64,000 bases of DNA from assembly GCA_030762895.1 (NCBI GenBank), contig CM061070.1, positions 35,367,652 through 35,431,651 on the forward strand, given 5' to 3'. The DNA comes from Sophora flavescens. Taxonomy: Eukaryota > Streptophyta > Magnoliopsida > Fabales > Fabaceae. The position numbers and the translations under genes were made by a program. A model generated the notes under the pieces. The model searched no databases and was not told the DNA's origin. It worked only from the letters and a program-made list of their open reading frames with translations. Positions 31,635 to 43,101 of the stretch are shown here, piece by piece; position 1 is the stretch's first letter; the number at the start of each line of letters is the position of its first letter.

Positions 31635-33230
31635 ATCAGCCAACACTTTAGTGATGATCTTGAATTGGAAGTTTGCTAGAGCAATTGGCTTAAAGTTCTC
31701 TATTTTATCTGTTCCAATGAACTTTGGAATAAGGACGATTACATTGGAGTTTAAGTTAAGAGGAAGCCAACCTTGTGTGAAGAACTGAGCAACAGACTTA
31801 AACACATCATCTTCTATAACTTCCCAGAATTTCTGATAAAAACAGGCTCCAAAGCCATCAGGGCCCGGAGCACCATGGCTGTTCATACCAAAAACTGCTT
31901 GCTTCACCTCATCTTTAGATGGCATACTAGTTAGCATGAGGTTATCAGTGTTAGTTACTAAAGAGGGAATTATTGAATCAATCAAGTCATTACTAGAACA
32001 AATATTCTCAGAAGCAAAAAGAGTCTCATAATAACTCAAAACAAGTTGTTTAATTTCATCCTGCTTATCAAGAATAACATCACCTGATTTAAGGATTGAC
32101 ATTTGCTTTGATGAATTTCTGATCCGAGCAACCTTGTGGAAGAAACTAGTGTTCCTATCACCGCCAGTTGATTCTAGATTTCTCTTTCCAAAACTCCTCT
32201 TAAAAGAATAAAGCCTGTTGAAAGACCATTTGAGCATCCTTCTCCTTTGCAATAGGATCATCATTGCTGCCTTGTGATTGAATCAGATTCTGTATAAGAT
32301 CAGCCTCCTCTTGAGCATGCTTGACATTAAGATGCACATCTCCAAAAATTTCCTTATTCCAAATCTTCAATTCAGACTTCAGCATTCTTAGTTTCTGATC
32401 CAAAACCAGCATAGGACAACCATTAACTTGCCTTTTCCAGACCTCAGAAACCAGCCTCAAACAATCGTGATGCTCAGCCCACATGTTCATAAATTTGAAG
32501 TAGGAAGGATGGCCTTGCAAAACCCCTATTCAAACTCAGTAGCAGAGGATAATGGTCAGATCTGCTCCTTGTAAGAGTGCAGCAGACTGAACTGTCCCAA
32601 AACTGAAGCCAAGAATCGTTGCAGATTGCTCTGTCCAGTCTCGTTTCCACCAAGGATTCACCTATCCTATTGTTAGCCCAGGTAAACTCAGCTCCTCTGG
32701 TCATTAGGTGTGTGAGCATGTTGCTGTCAGACCAGCACCTGAATTCATCACCAGAAACCTGCAATGGTAAGTTAACCCCCTCTTTTTTCATGAGCTCTAA
32801 TGATGGCATTGAAGTCACCTATAAAGTACCAGGGACCAACATGATTCTGTTGTAGGGAATTGAGCTCAGACCATAAAGTTCTTCTCTCAGCATGAGTAGT
32901 ACTAGCATACACAGCCGAAATAAAAACCTGCTGATTATCACAGCTGACAGCAAAAGATACATGCTGAGAAGATATTTCTAACAGATTAGGATCCAGATGG
33001 TTCTGACAAAGACACCATAAGTTAGGCATCAAAGTCTGTTTGTCATTTACTGCAAAGAGCTTCAAGTTAAGGGAATTCCAAATACTGTTTGGAAAATCAC
33101 TAAACATCATCCAAGGCTTAGCAATAAAAAGTAAATCAGGCTTGTTACTAACATAAAGCCTCTTGAGTACCAACCTAGTTGGGTGGTTGGCAACCCCTCT
33201 AGCATTCCAATAAAGGATCTTTATCAGGCA
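31635..33230 (-). pseudogene. LINE ORF2, N-terminal half (endonuclease, start of RT)
   Basis: The frame after a stop near 33236 reads KILYWNARGVANHPTRLV, the usual start of plant L1 endonucleases, then WYFIGDFNAIIRAHEKRGG and, after a frame change near 32790, EFTWANNRIGESLVETRLDR and SRSDHYPLLL. The linker and RT N-terminus follow (GDRNTSFFHKVARIRNS, HGAPGPDGFGACFYQKFW, IVLIPKF, FKPIALANFQFKIITKVLAD). It ends at the copia insertion. No ATG precedes the WNARG block, and further frame changes occur near 32520 and 32220. Confidence 0.87.
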
Positions 33231-33407
33231 AGGTTTTTAGGACCTGCCCGACTTCGGGTGTTATGGACAACTTTGATAGCAGCTTGTTTATTCCTTTGTC
33301 TCATCTTTTTCTTTTGAGATTTAGTCAAAACCTCTTTAAAAGGCTCTTCTGCCATTGTGGCCTAAGTAGTAGAAGAACCTTAAGGCAGTTCCTCCTGTTC
33401 CACTTGG

Positions 33408-34751
33408 TCACTCCAGAACTTTGAAAGGACTCCAATTTCCTTTTGTACGCATTTGACTCAAAGTAGGAGAAATTGAAAGGGATGCTGTAGGAGTTTCAGG
33501 AACAAAGTTAATCATTGCACCACTTGAGTCAACGAGTTTTACTCCACTAGTTTGAATCTGATTCTCAGTAGTAGCCTGATCTGCTTCATCAAAGATAGTA
33601 TCCACTGACTCAATGCCATCTTCACCCTGATGTTCAACGATTACATCCTCATTAATCAAAGGGCTATCCACCCTATTAACCACAAAATCCAATTTCCTTC
33701 CAGGACCTCTATTTTCATCCATATCAATCACTAGATCAGGGTCCTCCACTGGATCGATAACTAAGACCTTTTTGCCGCATTCCCCCTCCTTAGGAAGAGC
33801 CACAACAATTTTCTGAGCCTTTGGAACATACACTGCTTTGCCTTTCTGTTCATAAGTCAACTTCTTTTGAACCTTATCATTTGCTTTAGGAGCCTCCTTA
33901 TTATCATTGGCCTTGGGAACCACCTTCTTCTTGCATTGAACCACTGAGTGACCAATTGTATGGCAGAAATTGCAATACTCATGAATTCTCTCATATTCAA
34001 TTTGAACCTTGAATGAAAGGTCCTCTCTTTCAACCATGATTTCATTTACCAAACTCCCTCTGAGATCTAAATCTACCAGAACTCTAGCATAGTGACCGAA
34101 ACATTTCTTTCTAGTCATATCATCAATGGCCATTGGAGTACCAATACCAGCAGCCATCTCAAACAGAATCCTAGTCCTCCAATATTCTTGGGGGAGATCA
34201 TATATTCTTATCCAGCATTGGGTGTGTGTTTGTTTCTGATTTCTTGGATTGAAGTCAGGAGTCCACCTGGATAATCTTAAAAGACCAGGATTTAAAGACC
34301 ATGATCCAACACTCCAAACACTTCGAAGATCCTCTTGGGAGGAGAATCTGAATTCAAAGTATCCTTTTCCAAGAGCTGTCATTCTCCAATTACCAATCGG
34401 TTTCCATAACTTACCAAGCCTTGCTCGTAAATCATCAAACTTGATAGGTTTTTCTCCCTTTGACAATATTAGCCTGCCATGAAGGTTCATCTTGCATTCT
34501 TCCAAGCCTTTCTTGTATTCTTCTTCAGAAATCTTGATAGTCAAGGCATCACCTTTAACTTTAGGCTTTGGCAACTGACTTTGCGACATGTCACAAGAAT
34601 TCCCAAGGGCCTGTGCAAAAGACATTTGTTGTGGTTGTTTCGAAGCATCAGAAGAAGGTGGGGGAGGAGGAGGGGCGGGAGAGGAAGAAGGTTGATGTAC
34701 GATTCGAGCCAGGGATTCCGGGAACAAACATTGCCATGGTGCAACGTCCAT
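33408..34751 (-). CDS. LINE ORF1 protein (DUF4283 and zinc knuckle), 447 aa
   Basis: An unbroken frame with a proline-rich N-terminus (residues 21-34), a DUF4283 RNA-binding-like domain at about 65-230 (LGKLWKPIGNWRMTALGKGY, WTPDFNPRNQKQTHTQCWIR) and a CCHC knuckle at about 260-273 (CNFCHTIGHSVVQC). A charged, low-complexity tail follows. Plant L1 ORF1 proteins of this type are nucleic-acid chaperones of the LINE RNP. The frame is intact although ORF2 is decayed; whether it is expressed is unknown. Confidence 0.9.
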   Translation of the reverse strand: MDVAPWQCLFPESLARIVHQPSSSPAPPPPPPSSDASKQPQQMSFAQALGNSCDMSQSQLPKPKVKGDALTIKISEEEYKKGLEECKMNLHGRLILSKGEKPIKFDDLRARLGKLWKPIGNWRMTALGKGYFEFRFSSQEDLRSVWSVGSWSLNPGLLRLSRWTPDFNPRNQKQTHTQCWIRIYDLPQEYWRTRILFEMAAGIGTPMAIDDMTRKKCFGHYARVLVDLDLRGSLVNEIMVEREDLSFKVQIEYERIHEYCNFCHTIGHSVVQCKKKVVPKANDNKEAPKANDKVQKKLTYEQKGKAVYVPKAQKIVVALPKEGECGKKVLVIDPVEDPDLVIDMDENRGPGRKLDFVVNRVDSPLINEDVIVEHQGEDGIESVDTIFDEADQATTENQIQTSGVKLVDSSGAMINFVPETPTASLSISPTLSQMRTKGNWSPFKVLE

Positions 34752-34790
34752 GGTGAGGCATGCAAAACCTAAACCCTCATCAAAGCTTCA

Positions 34791-36060
34791 ATACAATAAT
34801 TTAAAATAATTTAAATCATTGAAAGGAAAAATTCAGTGTTTAAAATAGATAATTTAATGACAAAAATAAAATTGAGTAGGAAAATCCACTTTTCAATACA
34901 ATACTAAAAGATAAAACATATTAATAAAAAAAAATACTATTTAAAATAATCACAAAATAGTAAATGATAAAACATTACAAAAAAAGTCATTTTCACATAA
35001 TAACAATAAAATACTAAGAGATGAATCTGAATAAAAAATTTGGTATTTAAAATAATAATAAAATAGTAAAAAATAAAAATTAACGAAAAATTGATTATTT
35101 AAAAGCTAATAGAATAATAATAGATAATAAAATATGATAAAACATAGCAAAAAAAGTCACTATTTGGCATAATAATAAGCGATGAATTTGAGTGAAAAAT
35201 TCAAAATCCAAAATATTAATAAGATAGTTAAAACCGTCATTATCAACAACAATAATAATAAAATATAATTGTCTAGAAAGTTCATTAATTATTTATAAGA
35301 AAATATTAAGTGATTAAATTAGATAAAAATATATTATTTTAAATAATAGTAAAATATTAATTAAATTCATTTTTTAAATAATATAAAAAATAAAAAAATG
35401 CAATTGATAGAAGAAAAATTATATTTGAACAAATCCGAGCCTCTCCCCACCTGCCACCCGCACGGGTACCAGCTTGGCGGGTTTCGCATGTATCTGCGGG
35501 TACAGCGGGTACCCATGGAGATTAACTCCTTTCCTAATCTCAGTTTCAATCCTTACATACAGTTCTAAGCAATTCTTAATGGCATACTAGAAGACTAATT
35601 TCACATAGATTAATTACTATTTATCTGCCCAAATCATTAAAATAATATCACATAGATTAACTTCTTAACCCTGTATATGTTCTCAAACAGATCTAAAGCA
35701 TGATAGGTTTTGACATATCATTGAACAATTTGAGCTTAAAAAAAATCATGTTATAACATTCTGTTATGAAAAAACGTAGGTGAGAACAACACTTATGAGC
35801 AAAAATTACAGAAGAGGAAAAACACTCATGCTCAAAATTCCTTTGTTACACAGGTCCGAAAATTATAGAAGGGGGAAAAATAAAACCCTAAATTACAGTA
35901 ACTATGAGCAAAAAGATGAAGATTTTTTTAGCTTTTTCAAACCCCAATTACAAAATATAAAAAAATAGACAGGAATTTCGAAACCCCTATCAAATCTCAG
36001 AATCTCATATGTGAGGAAAGAAGAAAACCCTACCTCTTTGTTTGGAAATTTTTGCACCCC
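34791..36060. other. Unassigned A/T-rich stretch
   Basis: No gene or recognisable element. From 34790 to 35420 it is very A/T-rich with many AATAATAA-like runs. A short GC-rich island at about 35435-35525 has repeated GCGGGTAC/GGGTACC words. 35560-36060 has two near-repeats of a phrase (AAAAATTACAGAAG..., AAAATTATAGAAG...) and nothing else I can support. Confidence 0.6.
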
Positions 36061-38299
36061 TGATGATGACAACTAAATGGTGAGGTTGCCTTGTTGATGA
36101 TCTTATGGTTGAATTTTATCGAGTGATTTTCATAAACTACTTTGTAACCAAAATAAAGAGAAGAAAGAAGAAAATGGATGGAGGTTAGGGATGAAGATGG
36201 CGCCACAAACCAATGGGTTTGATAAGCCTATGAAGTTCGCCACAAGAATCTTGGATTCTTGATAAGAACAAGAGTTGGCTCAACCAAGAACCAAGGAGAA
36301 CAAAATTCTCACAAAAATGGAATTTGATCCAAAATTCCACATCCAAAGTTATTCATTGAGGTGTTTTAGGCATGCTACATATAGGTCCAAGGCTGCCTAC
36401 TTTGGTTTGCTTAGTTTACCCAAGATTCCATAACCTTCCCACTTAATAACTCACATAACTTACCAACTAAATGTCCACTTAACTCACCAAAATAACTCAG
36501 CCACATGAAGTATACCCCTCCCCCCTTTATGACTCTTTCTCACAAACACAATATGCGGTGGTTATACTTGCTTCTCAAATTAAAAGTGTAACCCCCCATA
36601 ATTTACACAATTTATTCACACAACTAATGAGGAGTTTCTTATAGCATGCAAGCCAAAGATTCCCTCCCCAAGACTCTAAAACTTGTGTAAACATAAGAAA
36701 ATAGTGGGCTTGATCCAATTGTAACACTTAACAAATTTTGACCCACTTACATAACTCATTTACACTTATTGAAATTAAAAGAAAACAATTAAAATTGGAC
36801 TTGCACTAGTTCACGCCCTTCATCATCATGTTCATGGATCTTCTAGTTGGATAAGGTAAGTGACTAACTTGGACTCCATTCCATCAACTCTTGTATTTGG
36901 GATTGCTTTCATGATAAGAACCACTATATGAATTAAAACTTGTTAGGCTTTCTTGGGTGAAACTCTTGTCATGGGCCCATCAAGCACTACAACAGATTAG
37001 ACTTTTAATAACGCACCTTTTATAGCATTTCCGCACGGGAACACTATTAAAAGTGATGCGGGGACTTTTAATAGCGGTTCTTTAAGGAAACGCTATCTCA
37101 GGTATCACCTAAGATAGCATTTCCTTAAGGAACCGCTATTAAAAGTCAAGATGCAGGAAAAGATAGCGCTTCCTTGAGGAAGCGCTATCTTAACTAACCA
37201 CCTAAGATAACGCTTCCGCTAGCAAACGCTATCTTATGTACCCCTACAATAGCAATTCTATATAGAAACACTATTGTTTCCTTTTCCAAAATTTAAAAAT
37301 GTGAGGGGCGTTCAATTTCGTCGTCCCACGGTATTCTTTTTCTTTCTATCGTTAACAAGGCAACGATCTGCCTTCCTTCGTTTTTGAAGTCGCAACCTTC
37401 GGTGGTTTCATGGTTCGAACATATCTACTCCACCCATCACGGTTTCATGGTTCCTTTGTCCAGATCTACTCCACTCATCACGGTTTCATGGTTCCTTCGA
37501 AGTTCCTTCATCTCACGGTTTTAGTCGCGCCCCAAGTTCCTTCATCCAGATCTACTCCACCCATCACGAACCAGAGCTGCTGCGCCTCTTCCACCACCCA
37601 TCGTCCTTCGCCGTTCAAATGCACCACCGCCCAAGTCCCTTCTTCCTGATCTATGTTCCTTCACGCTCCTGGTTCATTGTCCAGATGCCACGAGTCCGGC
37701 CGCGTCACCTGGTTCATAGCTGACCGCCACCACACGCACCTGGTTCGTAGCTGACCGCCACCACACGTTGCTGACCGCACCTGCTCTGTCCGATGGTTTG
37801 TTGCTGTGTTCGTTACTGGCATTTTTGTTTATGTAATCTTAGGGTTTCAAAATTAGAGGGGATTTGAGGATTGTGCAATTTTTTTGTTTGTTTTTGTTTT
37901 GTTTATGTTGTGGGTCTTCATCTTTTACACACAATTGTATTAATTTGATGCATTGAATAGCATGATTTTTAGCTTTACCGTGTTTTGATTTGGTTGATGT
38001 TTTTCATACGATTTTCTTATGTACTGGGTTATGATGAATGAAGAGAGAATTTGGAAAAATCAGTGTAAACATTAAAAAAAAAGGATCTTAAGATAGCATT
38101 TCTTTGAGGCTATCTTAGATGTACCCTAAGATAACGTTTCGGAAGCGCTATCTTAGGTCAGAAGCTTTAATTACGGGGGAATAGATAGCATTTAAAAGCG
38201 CTATTAAAAGACACACGGAAATGCTATCTAAAGTCTTTTCTGTTGTAGTGAAGTCCTTGTGTTGTTTCTTGGACCATGCTCCTTATTGGGCTCATATCA
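36061..38299 (-). repeat. 3' LTR of the outer Reina-like element
   Basis: The right boundary is fixed by the PPT (minus AAGGAGGGGA, 38300-38309) followed by TGATATGAGCCC. The body resembles the nested element's LTRs (GGGTTTGATAAGCC, GCCACAAG, CTCTTGATAAGA-like phrases). The left boundary is uncertain: I chose TGATGATGACAAC at 36061, which gives TGAT...ATCA ends, but the other LTR is not in the window to confirm it. Without the CACTA insertion it would be about 970 bp. Confidence 0.6.
36985..38250. mobile_element. Non-autonomous CACTA element, 1266 bp
   Basis: Termini CACTACAACAGATTAGAC and, inverted, ...TCTGTTGTAGTG, flanked by AAG (36982-36984 and 38251-38253). Subterminal regions are filled with inverted copies of AAGATAGCG(C/T)TTCC / GGAAGCGCTATCTT. 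The middle (37300-37990) is not transposase. It looks like a gene 5' region: C/T-rich untranslated sequence with repeated GGTTTCATGGTTC phrases, then a possible donor (GATG|GTTTGT) and T-rich intron-like sequence, perhaps captured host DNA. I cannot name the source. Confidence 0.88.
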
Positions 38300-38309
38300 T
38301 CCCCTCCTT
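38300..38309 (-). promoter_or_regulatory. Polypurine tract of the outer Reina-like element
   Basis: Minus strand AAGGAGGGGA immediately precedes the 3' LTR start TGATATGAGC. Confidence 0.8.
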
Positions 38310-38320
38310 ATTTGAGTGAA

Positions 38321-38608
38321 CACTACAAAAAAAATGTATTTTAGCGACCGAATTTAGCGACCACACTTAATCGGTCACTAAATATAGAAATTCGGTCGCT
38401 AAATATGGAAATTCGGTCGCTAAATTGGTTGCTAAATGGTTTAGCGACCGATTTAGCGACCACCAAACGATTTAGCGACCAGGTATTTAGCGACCACCAA
38501 ATTCGGTCGCTAAATATGAAAAATCGGTCGTTAAACGGTTTAGCGACCGAATTTCGATATTTTAGCGACCGAATTTGGTGGTCGCTAAATAACTCTTTTT
38601 TTGTAGTG
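38321..38608. mobile_element. CACTA MITE, 288 bp
   Basis: Begins CACTACAAAAAAAATG and ends ...TTTTTTTGTAGTG, with GAA on both sides (38318-38320 and 38609-38611). Its interior is almost entirely direct and inverted copies of TTTAGCGACC / GGTCGCTAAA. It carries no coding sequence; an ORF reading through it is only the host element's frame extended into the MITE. Confidence 0.93.
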
Positions 38609-38611
38609 GAA

Positions 38612-39517
38612 TTCGACCTCAAGTTGAAGCCTCTGTCACCAAAATTAGTCATTTGTGGTCCATCCAAGGTGAGCTTTTGGAAATCCATGCAAGTTTCCAA
38701 ACCATAGGGTGCTTCCTTTGGAATGAAATCCCCAAATTTCTTCAAAAAATTTGCAACACCACTAGACATAGAGAAATCATTAGAAGCATTAGCAACTAAA
38801 TAAAAATTTTTGCAACAAAAAATGCATTGGGACTGTCTTGAAGTCAAAGCCTCCTTCTCTTCACTTTTTGTTGTCAAATAACTCTCTTTTTTCTCACTAA
38901 TTTTCATTCTATTATCCTTCTCTCTTGCTCTATCTTTTCTCTCATTTTTATTTGATCCTCACGAATTTCTTTTTGGAGACAAAGGACTAAGGATAACTTT
39001 TCGGTTTTGATGCAGGATAGAAAACTTGTTGGTGTACCCATCATGATTGGCATTCTTATCAAATTGCCAAGGCTTCCCTAGCAACATATGGCTTGCCTCC
39101 ATAGGCACCACATCACAAAGTACAATTTCGTGGTATTTCCCAATTGAGAAAGGAACCTCAACTTGCTTATTTACCACCATTTCTCCAACCTCACTTAACC
39201 ATTGAAGCCTATATGGTTATGGATGTGCCTTAGTAACAAGTTTTAATTTTGAGACCAATCTAGAACTAACAACATTTACACAACTACCACCATCAATGAT
39301 TAAAGAGCAAACCTTCTCTTGGCTTAGGCACCTAGTACGGAAGATGCTTCCTCTTTGACTATCATCTTGCTCTTTAGTTTGGCTTCCCAATAATCTTATT
39401 ACCATGAACAAGTCTCCTTCCGGAATTTCTTCTCCTTTTTTCACTCTCCTCCTCACTCGAAGCCTCAGATTGGGAGAACACTTATCCATTCTTTGTCACC
39501 ATGGTCCTCTTTGTTGG
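38612..39517 (-). pseudogene. Outer Reina-like element: gag end, protease and pol C-terminal relic
   Basis: In the sense direction it continues from the gag knuckle (NKRTMVTKNG), then IFRTRCLSQEKVCSLIIDGG with the catalytic DGG, a TAA after AHP (39217), then VNKQVEVPFSIGKYHEIVLC and MLLGKPWQFDKNANHDGYTN of the protease. The stretch after SPLSPK is charged and ends GFNLRSNS next to the PPT, like the C-termini of related polyproteins. RT, RNase H and integrase are missing. It is not translatable as a whole. Confidence 0.8.
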
Positions 39518-40327
39518 TGACATGATCCTAAGAAGGAACATATACAATTTCGGATCTATCCATGAGTGACCAACCAAAATTATAGAAGAAGATGAATACA
39601 AAAATGGATAAGTTTAGGAATGGAAGGTAGGCACCTCAAATCCTAGGGGATTTGATAAGCCAAGGTGAGGATCGCCACAAGGGTCTTGGACTCTTGATAA
39701 TATCAAAGGGGTTGGTTCAATGAAGAACCTAAGAGAGGCTAAACACTCTCACAAATGGATTCAAATCCAAATTGAACTCAAAGTTGTATTTCATCATGTA
39801 ATAGGCATGTACATATAGGGAATTGGGGCTGCCAAGAGAAGGCTTACAAAAGCTCATCATAAGATGACATAACCCCTAGCATAACTAAACGTAACTATTA
39901 CACTAACGGAGTAATAAAAACATTTACTGCCCACTAAGTGACTAATTAAAGACTTAACTCTCAACTAATTGGAGTTACTACCATACTTAAGCAAAATAAT
40001 AAAAATGATCCATAACTTCTAAAAAGGAGTTACTTAGGCATGCAAGCCAAAAGTCACCCTCATTTGAAGCTCAAATTCGTCCAAATATTCGTAATAAACT
40101 TCTAGACCGTTTTTCACCATGATAGAACCTGAATCTGGTCAAGAGTCTTGAAATACAATTTGTAGATAATTTCATTAGCTGTCTAGCACACCAAAAAATT
40201 CATCAATCGGAGATATGTAACTCAAGATACAACCAAAACAAGTATACGGGTTCGTCAATAATGACAATAAAATTTTCATCAAAGATCAATTTGACCTTAA
40301 ATTGGATATCATTCTTGGTTTGCATCA
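39518..40327 (-). repeat. 3' LTR of the nested Reina-like element
   Basis: 810 bp, TGACATGATCC...TTGCATCA on the plus strand, bordered by GTTGG on the left and by the PPT on the right. It is strongly similar to the 5' LTR with scattered substitutions. Confidence 0.93.
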
Positions 40328-40536
40328 TTCCCTCCCTATTGAAGAGAATTCGACCTCGAATTTATTTCATAAAGGAATCATCTTTATCCTTCGGGGTCAA
40401 ATGAAAATTGATAAAAATCATCAAATGTAGCAAGTAGGTGTAACTCATTTCCATCTTGTACAATCAACATCCTAACACATTCCTCAAAATTGTTGTGATT
40501 ATGAACCAAATGAACAAAATACTTTTGAGAGGCCAT

Positions 40537-41383
40537 TCAAGTTCGCATAGCATGGGGTGCTTCATTTGGGATTAAATCTTTAATTACATCGGTTGTCTTG
40601 CAAGCTTCCTTTGGAATCAAATCTTGAATTTCATTGAATGTCTTGCAAGCTTCCTTTGGAGGAACAAACTCAATTTCCTTCAAAAGAGAATCAACACAAC
40701 TAGGCAAAGAATTAGGAATAGCATCAAAACAAGTATTCAAGTTTTCTTTTTTCACCTCACTTTCTTTTTTGCTCTCATATTTTTCTTTTTCCTCATTCTT
40801 TTCCATACTTTCATCTTTCTTTTCTTTCTCTTCAAATATACTCTCAACTTTTACCTCTTTCTTTTCCCCATTCACCGAACCCTCTTCCTTTATTTTTTTT
40901 CTCACTCATTTTTCTTTTCTCATTCTCTCCTTTCAAGTGCATTTGATCTTCATACACTTGTTTTGGTGACAGTGGTCTAAGAGTAATTTTGTGATTATTA
41001 AATACAAATGAGTACTTGTTGTTGTTGACATCATATCTCGCTTGTCGTTCAACCCTCCAAGGACCGCCAAGTAACAAGTGCCTCGTTTCTATGGGCACCA
41101 CATCATATAACACCTCATCTTCATATCTCCCAATCCAGAATGATACTCATACTTGTTTGTTCACCATCACGTCACCGAGATCACTAAACTCCGGGATGCT
41201 CCAAATGACATACGGTTGTGAGTTATCTATAAGAGGAAGTCCCAACTTTTGCACCATGGTGGTACTAGCTAGTTTAATGATTCTATCAATAAGCAAGCTA
41301 CATATCTTGTCCTTCACGTAGCATCTATAATAGAGAAGATCCTCCCTTTGCTTGGCATCATTTTTCTTCATTAGTGACTCCAT
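40537..41383 (-). pseudogene. Protease-like and charged ORF of the nested element
   Basis: The ATG at 41383 (MESLMKKNDAKQRED) leads into a degraded protease: ICSLLIDRIIKLA where relatives have LIIDGGSCTN, so the catalytic motif is lost. A stop after VMVNKQV (41147) is followed by DEVLYDVVPIETRHLLLGGP, and a frame change near 40850-40910 by a Lys/Glu-rich segment and a threefold PNEA/PKEACKT motif ending at 40537. Gag is absent: the ATG region joins almost directly to protease. Confidence 0.75.
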
Positions 41384-41458
41384 GAAGAACCCACTAAGAA
41401 AAATTCAAACTTCTGGAAAAATAGAAAAACAAAATCAAAAGTCACTCTAGGAAGGATG

Positions 41459-41471
41459 GCTCTAGATACCA
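41459..41471 (-). promoter_or_regulatory. Primer-binding site, iMet type (nested Reina-like element)
   Basis: Minus strand TGGTATCTAGAGC, two bases after the 5' LTR end, close to the tRNA-iMet complement TGGTATCAGAGC. Confidence 0.85.
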
Positions 41472-41473
41472 TA

Positions 41474-42283
41474 TGACAGGATCCTAAGAAGGAACATATA
41501 TAATTTTGGATCTATCCATGAGTGACCAACCAAAGTTATAGAAGAAGATGAATACAAAAATGGATAAGTTTAGGAATGGAAGGTAGGTGCCACAAATCTA
41601 AGGGGATTTGATAAGCCAAGGTGAGGATCGCCACAAGGGTCTTGGGCTCTTGATAAGATCAAAGGGGTTGGTTCAATGAAGAACCTAAGAGAGGCTAAAC
41701 ACTCTCACAAATGGATTCAAATCCAAATTGAACTCAAAGTTGTATTTCATCATGTAATAGGCATGTACATATAGGGAATTGGGGCTGCCAAGAGAAGGCT
41801 TACAAAAGCTCATCATAAGATGACATAACCCCTAGCATAACTAAACATAACTATTACACTAATGGAGTAATAAAAACATTTACTACCCACTAAGTGACTA
41901 ATTAAAGACTTAACTCTCAACTAATTGGAGTTACTACCATACTTAAGCAAAATAATAAAAATGATCCATAATTTCTAAAAAGGAGTTACTTAGGCATGCA
42001 AGCCAAAAGTCACCCTCATTTGAAGCTCAAACTCGTCCAAATATCCGTAATAAACTTCCATCCCGTTTTTCACCATGATATAAGCTTAATCTGGTCAAGA
42101 GGCTTGAAATACAATTTGTAGATAATTTCATTAGCTTTCTAACGCACAATAAATTGCATCAATCGGAGATCTGTAACTCAAGATACAGCCAAAACAAGTA
42201 TATGGGTTCATCATTAATGAAAATAAAATTTTCATCAAAGATCAATTTGGCCTTAAATTGGATATCATTCTTGGTTTGCATCA
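41474..42283 (-). repeat. 5' LTR of the nested Reina-like element
   Basis: 810 bp, TGACAGGATCC...TTGCATCA on the plus strand, with the PBS on its left and the TSD GTTGG on its right. Same length as its partner. Confidence 0.93.
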
Positions 42284-42288
42284 GTTGG

Positions 42289-43101
42289 GCATTGGGATGC
42301 AATATGTCCATGGCCTAGGTGTTTGAAACACTTCACATCACGACTCCTAGAAGTTGTTTCCATTTGCTTCTTCCTTCGAGAGGTGCTCACGGCCTCCTTA
42401 ATGAATGGTGCACCCTCATTCTTTGAATCTTCCTTCCAATTTGAGGATGAAAATTTAGAAGAACGAAATTTTGACTTCCTCCTTTTAAGTTGTTGCTCCA
42501 CCTTGATTTCTTGTTGGACCAAATCTTCAAGCTCCACATAGTGTTGTATTCCACTACATCTTGAATATCTTGATTCAACCTATGTAAGAACCGTGCCATG
42601 GTAGCATCCCTATCTTCTTGATAGTTTGACCTAAGTAAGGCCAATTCCATCTCCTTGAAATACTCATCACCACTTTTAGAACCTTGTGTCAACCTTTGCA
42701 ATTTATTGTGTAAGTCCCTATGGTAGTGATTTGGGACAAACATCTTCCTTATGACAAACTTCATCTCTTCCCAAGTATCAATAGGCTCCTCCCCATGTCT
42801 CCTCCTCTCTTTTTGTAATTGGTCCCACCACACAAGGGCATATTCTTTGAACTCAATGGCGGCTACTTTCGCCTTCTTTCTTTCATTGTATGAATTACAA
42901 TAAAAAACTTGTTCAATTTTCATTTCCCATTCCAAATAAGCCTCAGGATTATTCTTCCCAATAAAGGGAGGAACTTTAATCTTGACCCCTTCAAGTATTT
43001 CAACCCTATCACGCCTCCTTCCTCTTCTTCCTCCTCCTCTCGGTCTTCCTCTTTCACTCTCAGAGCCACTTGAATCATCATGGTTTTGAAGGTTGGCAAG
43101 T
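42289..43101 (-). pseudogene. Gag of the outer Reina-like element, cut by Tekay
   Basis: The sense frame enters at the Tekay border as QLANLQNHDDSSGSESERGR and continues with an Arg/Gly-rich stretch, then VPPFIGKNNPEAYLEWEMKI, KEYALVWWDQLQKERRRHGE, KMFVPNHYHRDLHNKLQRLT and EYFKEMELALLRSNYQED of the retrotransposon gag domain. It changes frame near 42540 and ends with the knuckle CFKHLGHGHIASQC, where the second Cys is His. The N-terminus lies beyond the Tekay element. Confidence 0.87.

Larger units (their letters stand above)
24546..34790 (-). mobile_element. L1-type LINE retrotransposon, with nested Ty1/copia
   Basis: It has ORF1 (33408-34751) with DUF4283 and a zinc knuckle, then ORF2 with endonuclease, reverse transcriptase, zf-RVT and the start of RNase H. 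ORF2 is interrupted by the copia element at 26598-31634 and cut at 24542-24545 by the CACTA transposon. The LINE 3' end therefore lies outside the window. The 5' end is near 34790, where similarity to a LINE leader can no longer be judged. Several frameshifts show it is old relative to its copia insertion. Confidence 0.88.
39518..42283 (-). mobile_element. Nested Reina-like non-autonomous element, 2766 bp
   Basis: Two 810-bp LTRs (39518-40327 and 41474-42283) surround only 1146 bp. TSD GTTGG (39513-39517 and 42284-42288) is perfect. An iMet PBS and a PPT (AATAGGGAGGGAA beside the 3' LTR) are present. The internal part has a decayed protease and a charged tail but no gag, RT or integrase, so movement would need enzymes from a relative. 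Confidence 0.93.
36061..43101 (-). mobile_element. Reina-like chromovirus, truncated and hosting other elements
   Basis: Minus strand, from its 3' LTR on the left to gag on the right. Gag is cut at 43101 by the Tekay LTR, whose presumed target duplication is CAAGT. Inside it are a 1.27-kb CACTA (in the LTR), a CACTA MITE (near the PPT) and a nested relative (39518-42283, TSD GTTGG). Removing the nested element with one GTTGG restores IASQCPNKRTMV, the standard end of the gag knuckle. RT, RNase H and integrase are absent between protease and the C-terminal relic, so it was already non-autonomous or internally deleted. The lineage name is from protein style and is moderate. Confidence 0.82.

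Noticed and set aside
35435..35530. GC-rich GGGTACC repeats as a terminal inverted repeat of a transposon
   Set aside because: I could not find a matching partner or a target duplication in the window.
38341..38907. 188-aa minus-strand ORF with FSDRISIFSDR repeats
   Set aside because: It is the Reina-like C-terminal relic reading into the MITE repeats (TTTAGCGACC); not a separate gene.
39518..42283. Local segmental duplication (two 810-bp repeats)
   Set aside because: Perfect 5-bp TSD, PBS and PPT show the repeats are LTRs of one inserted element.
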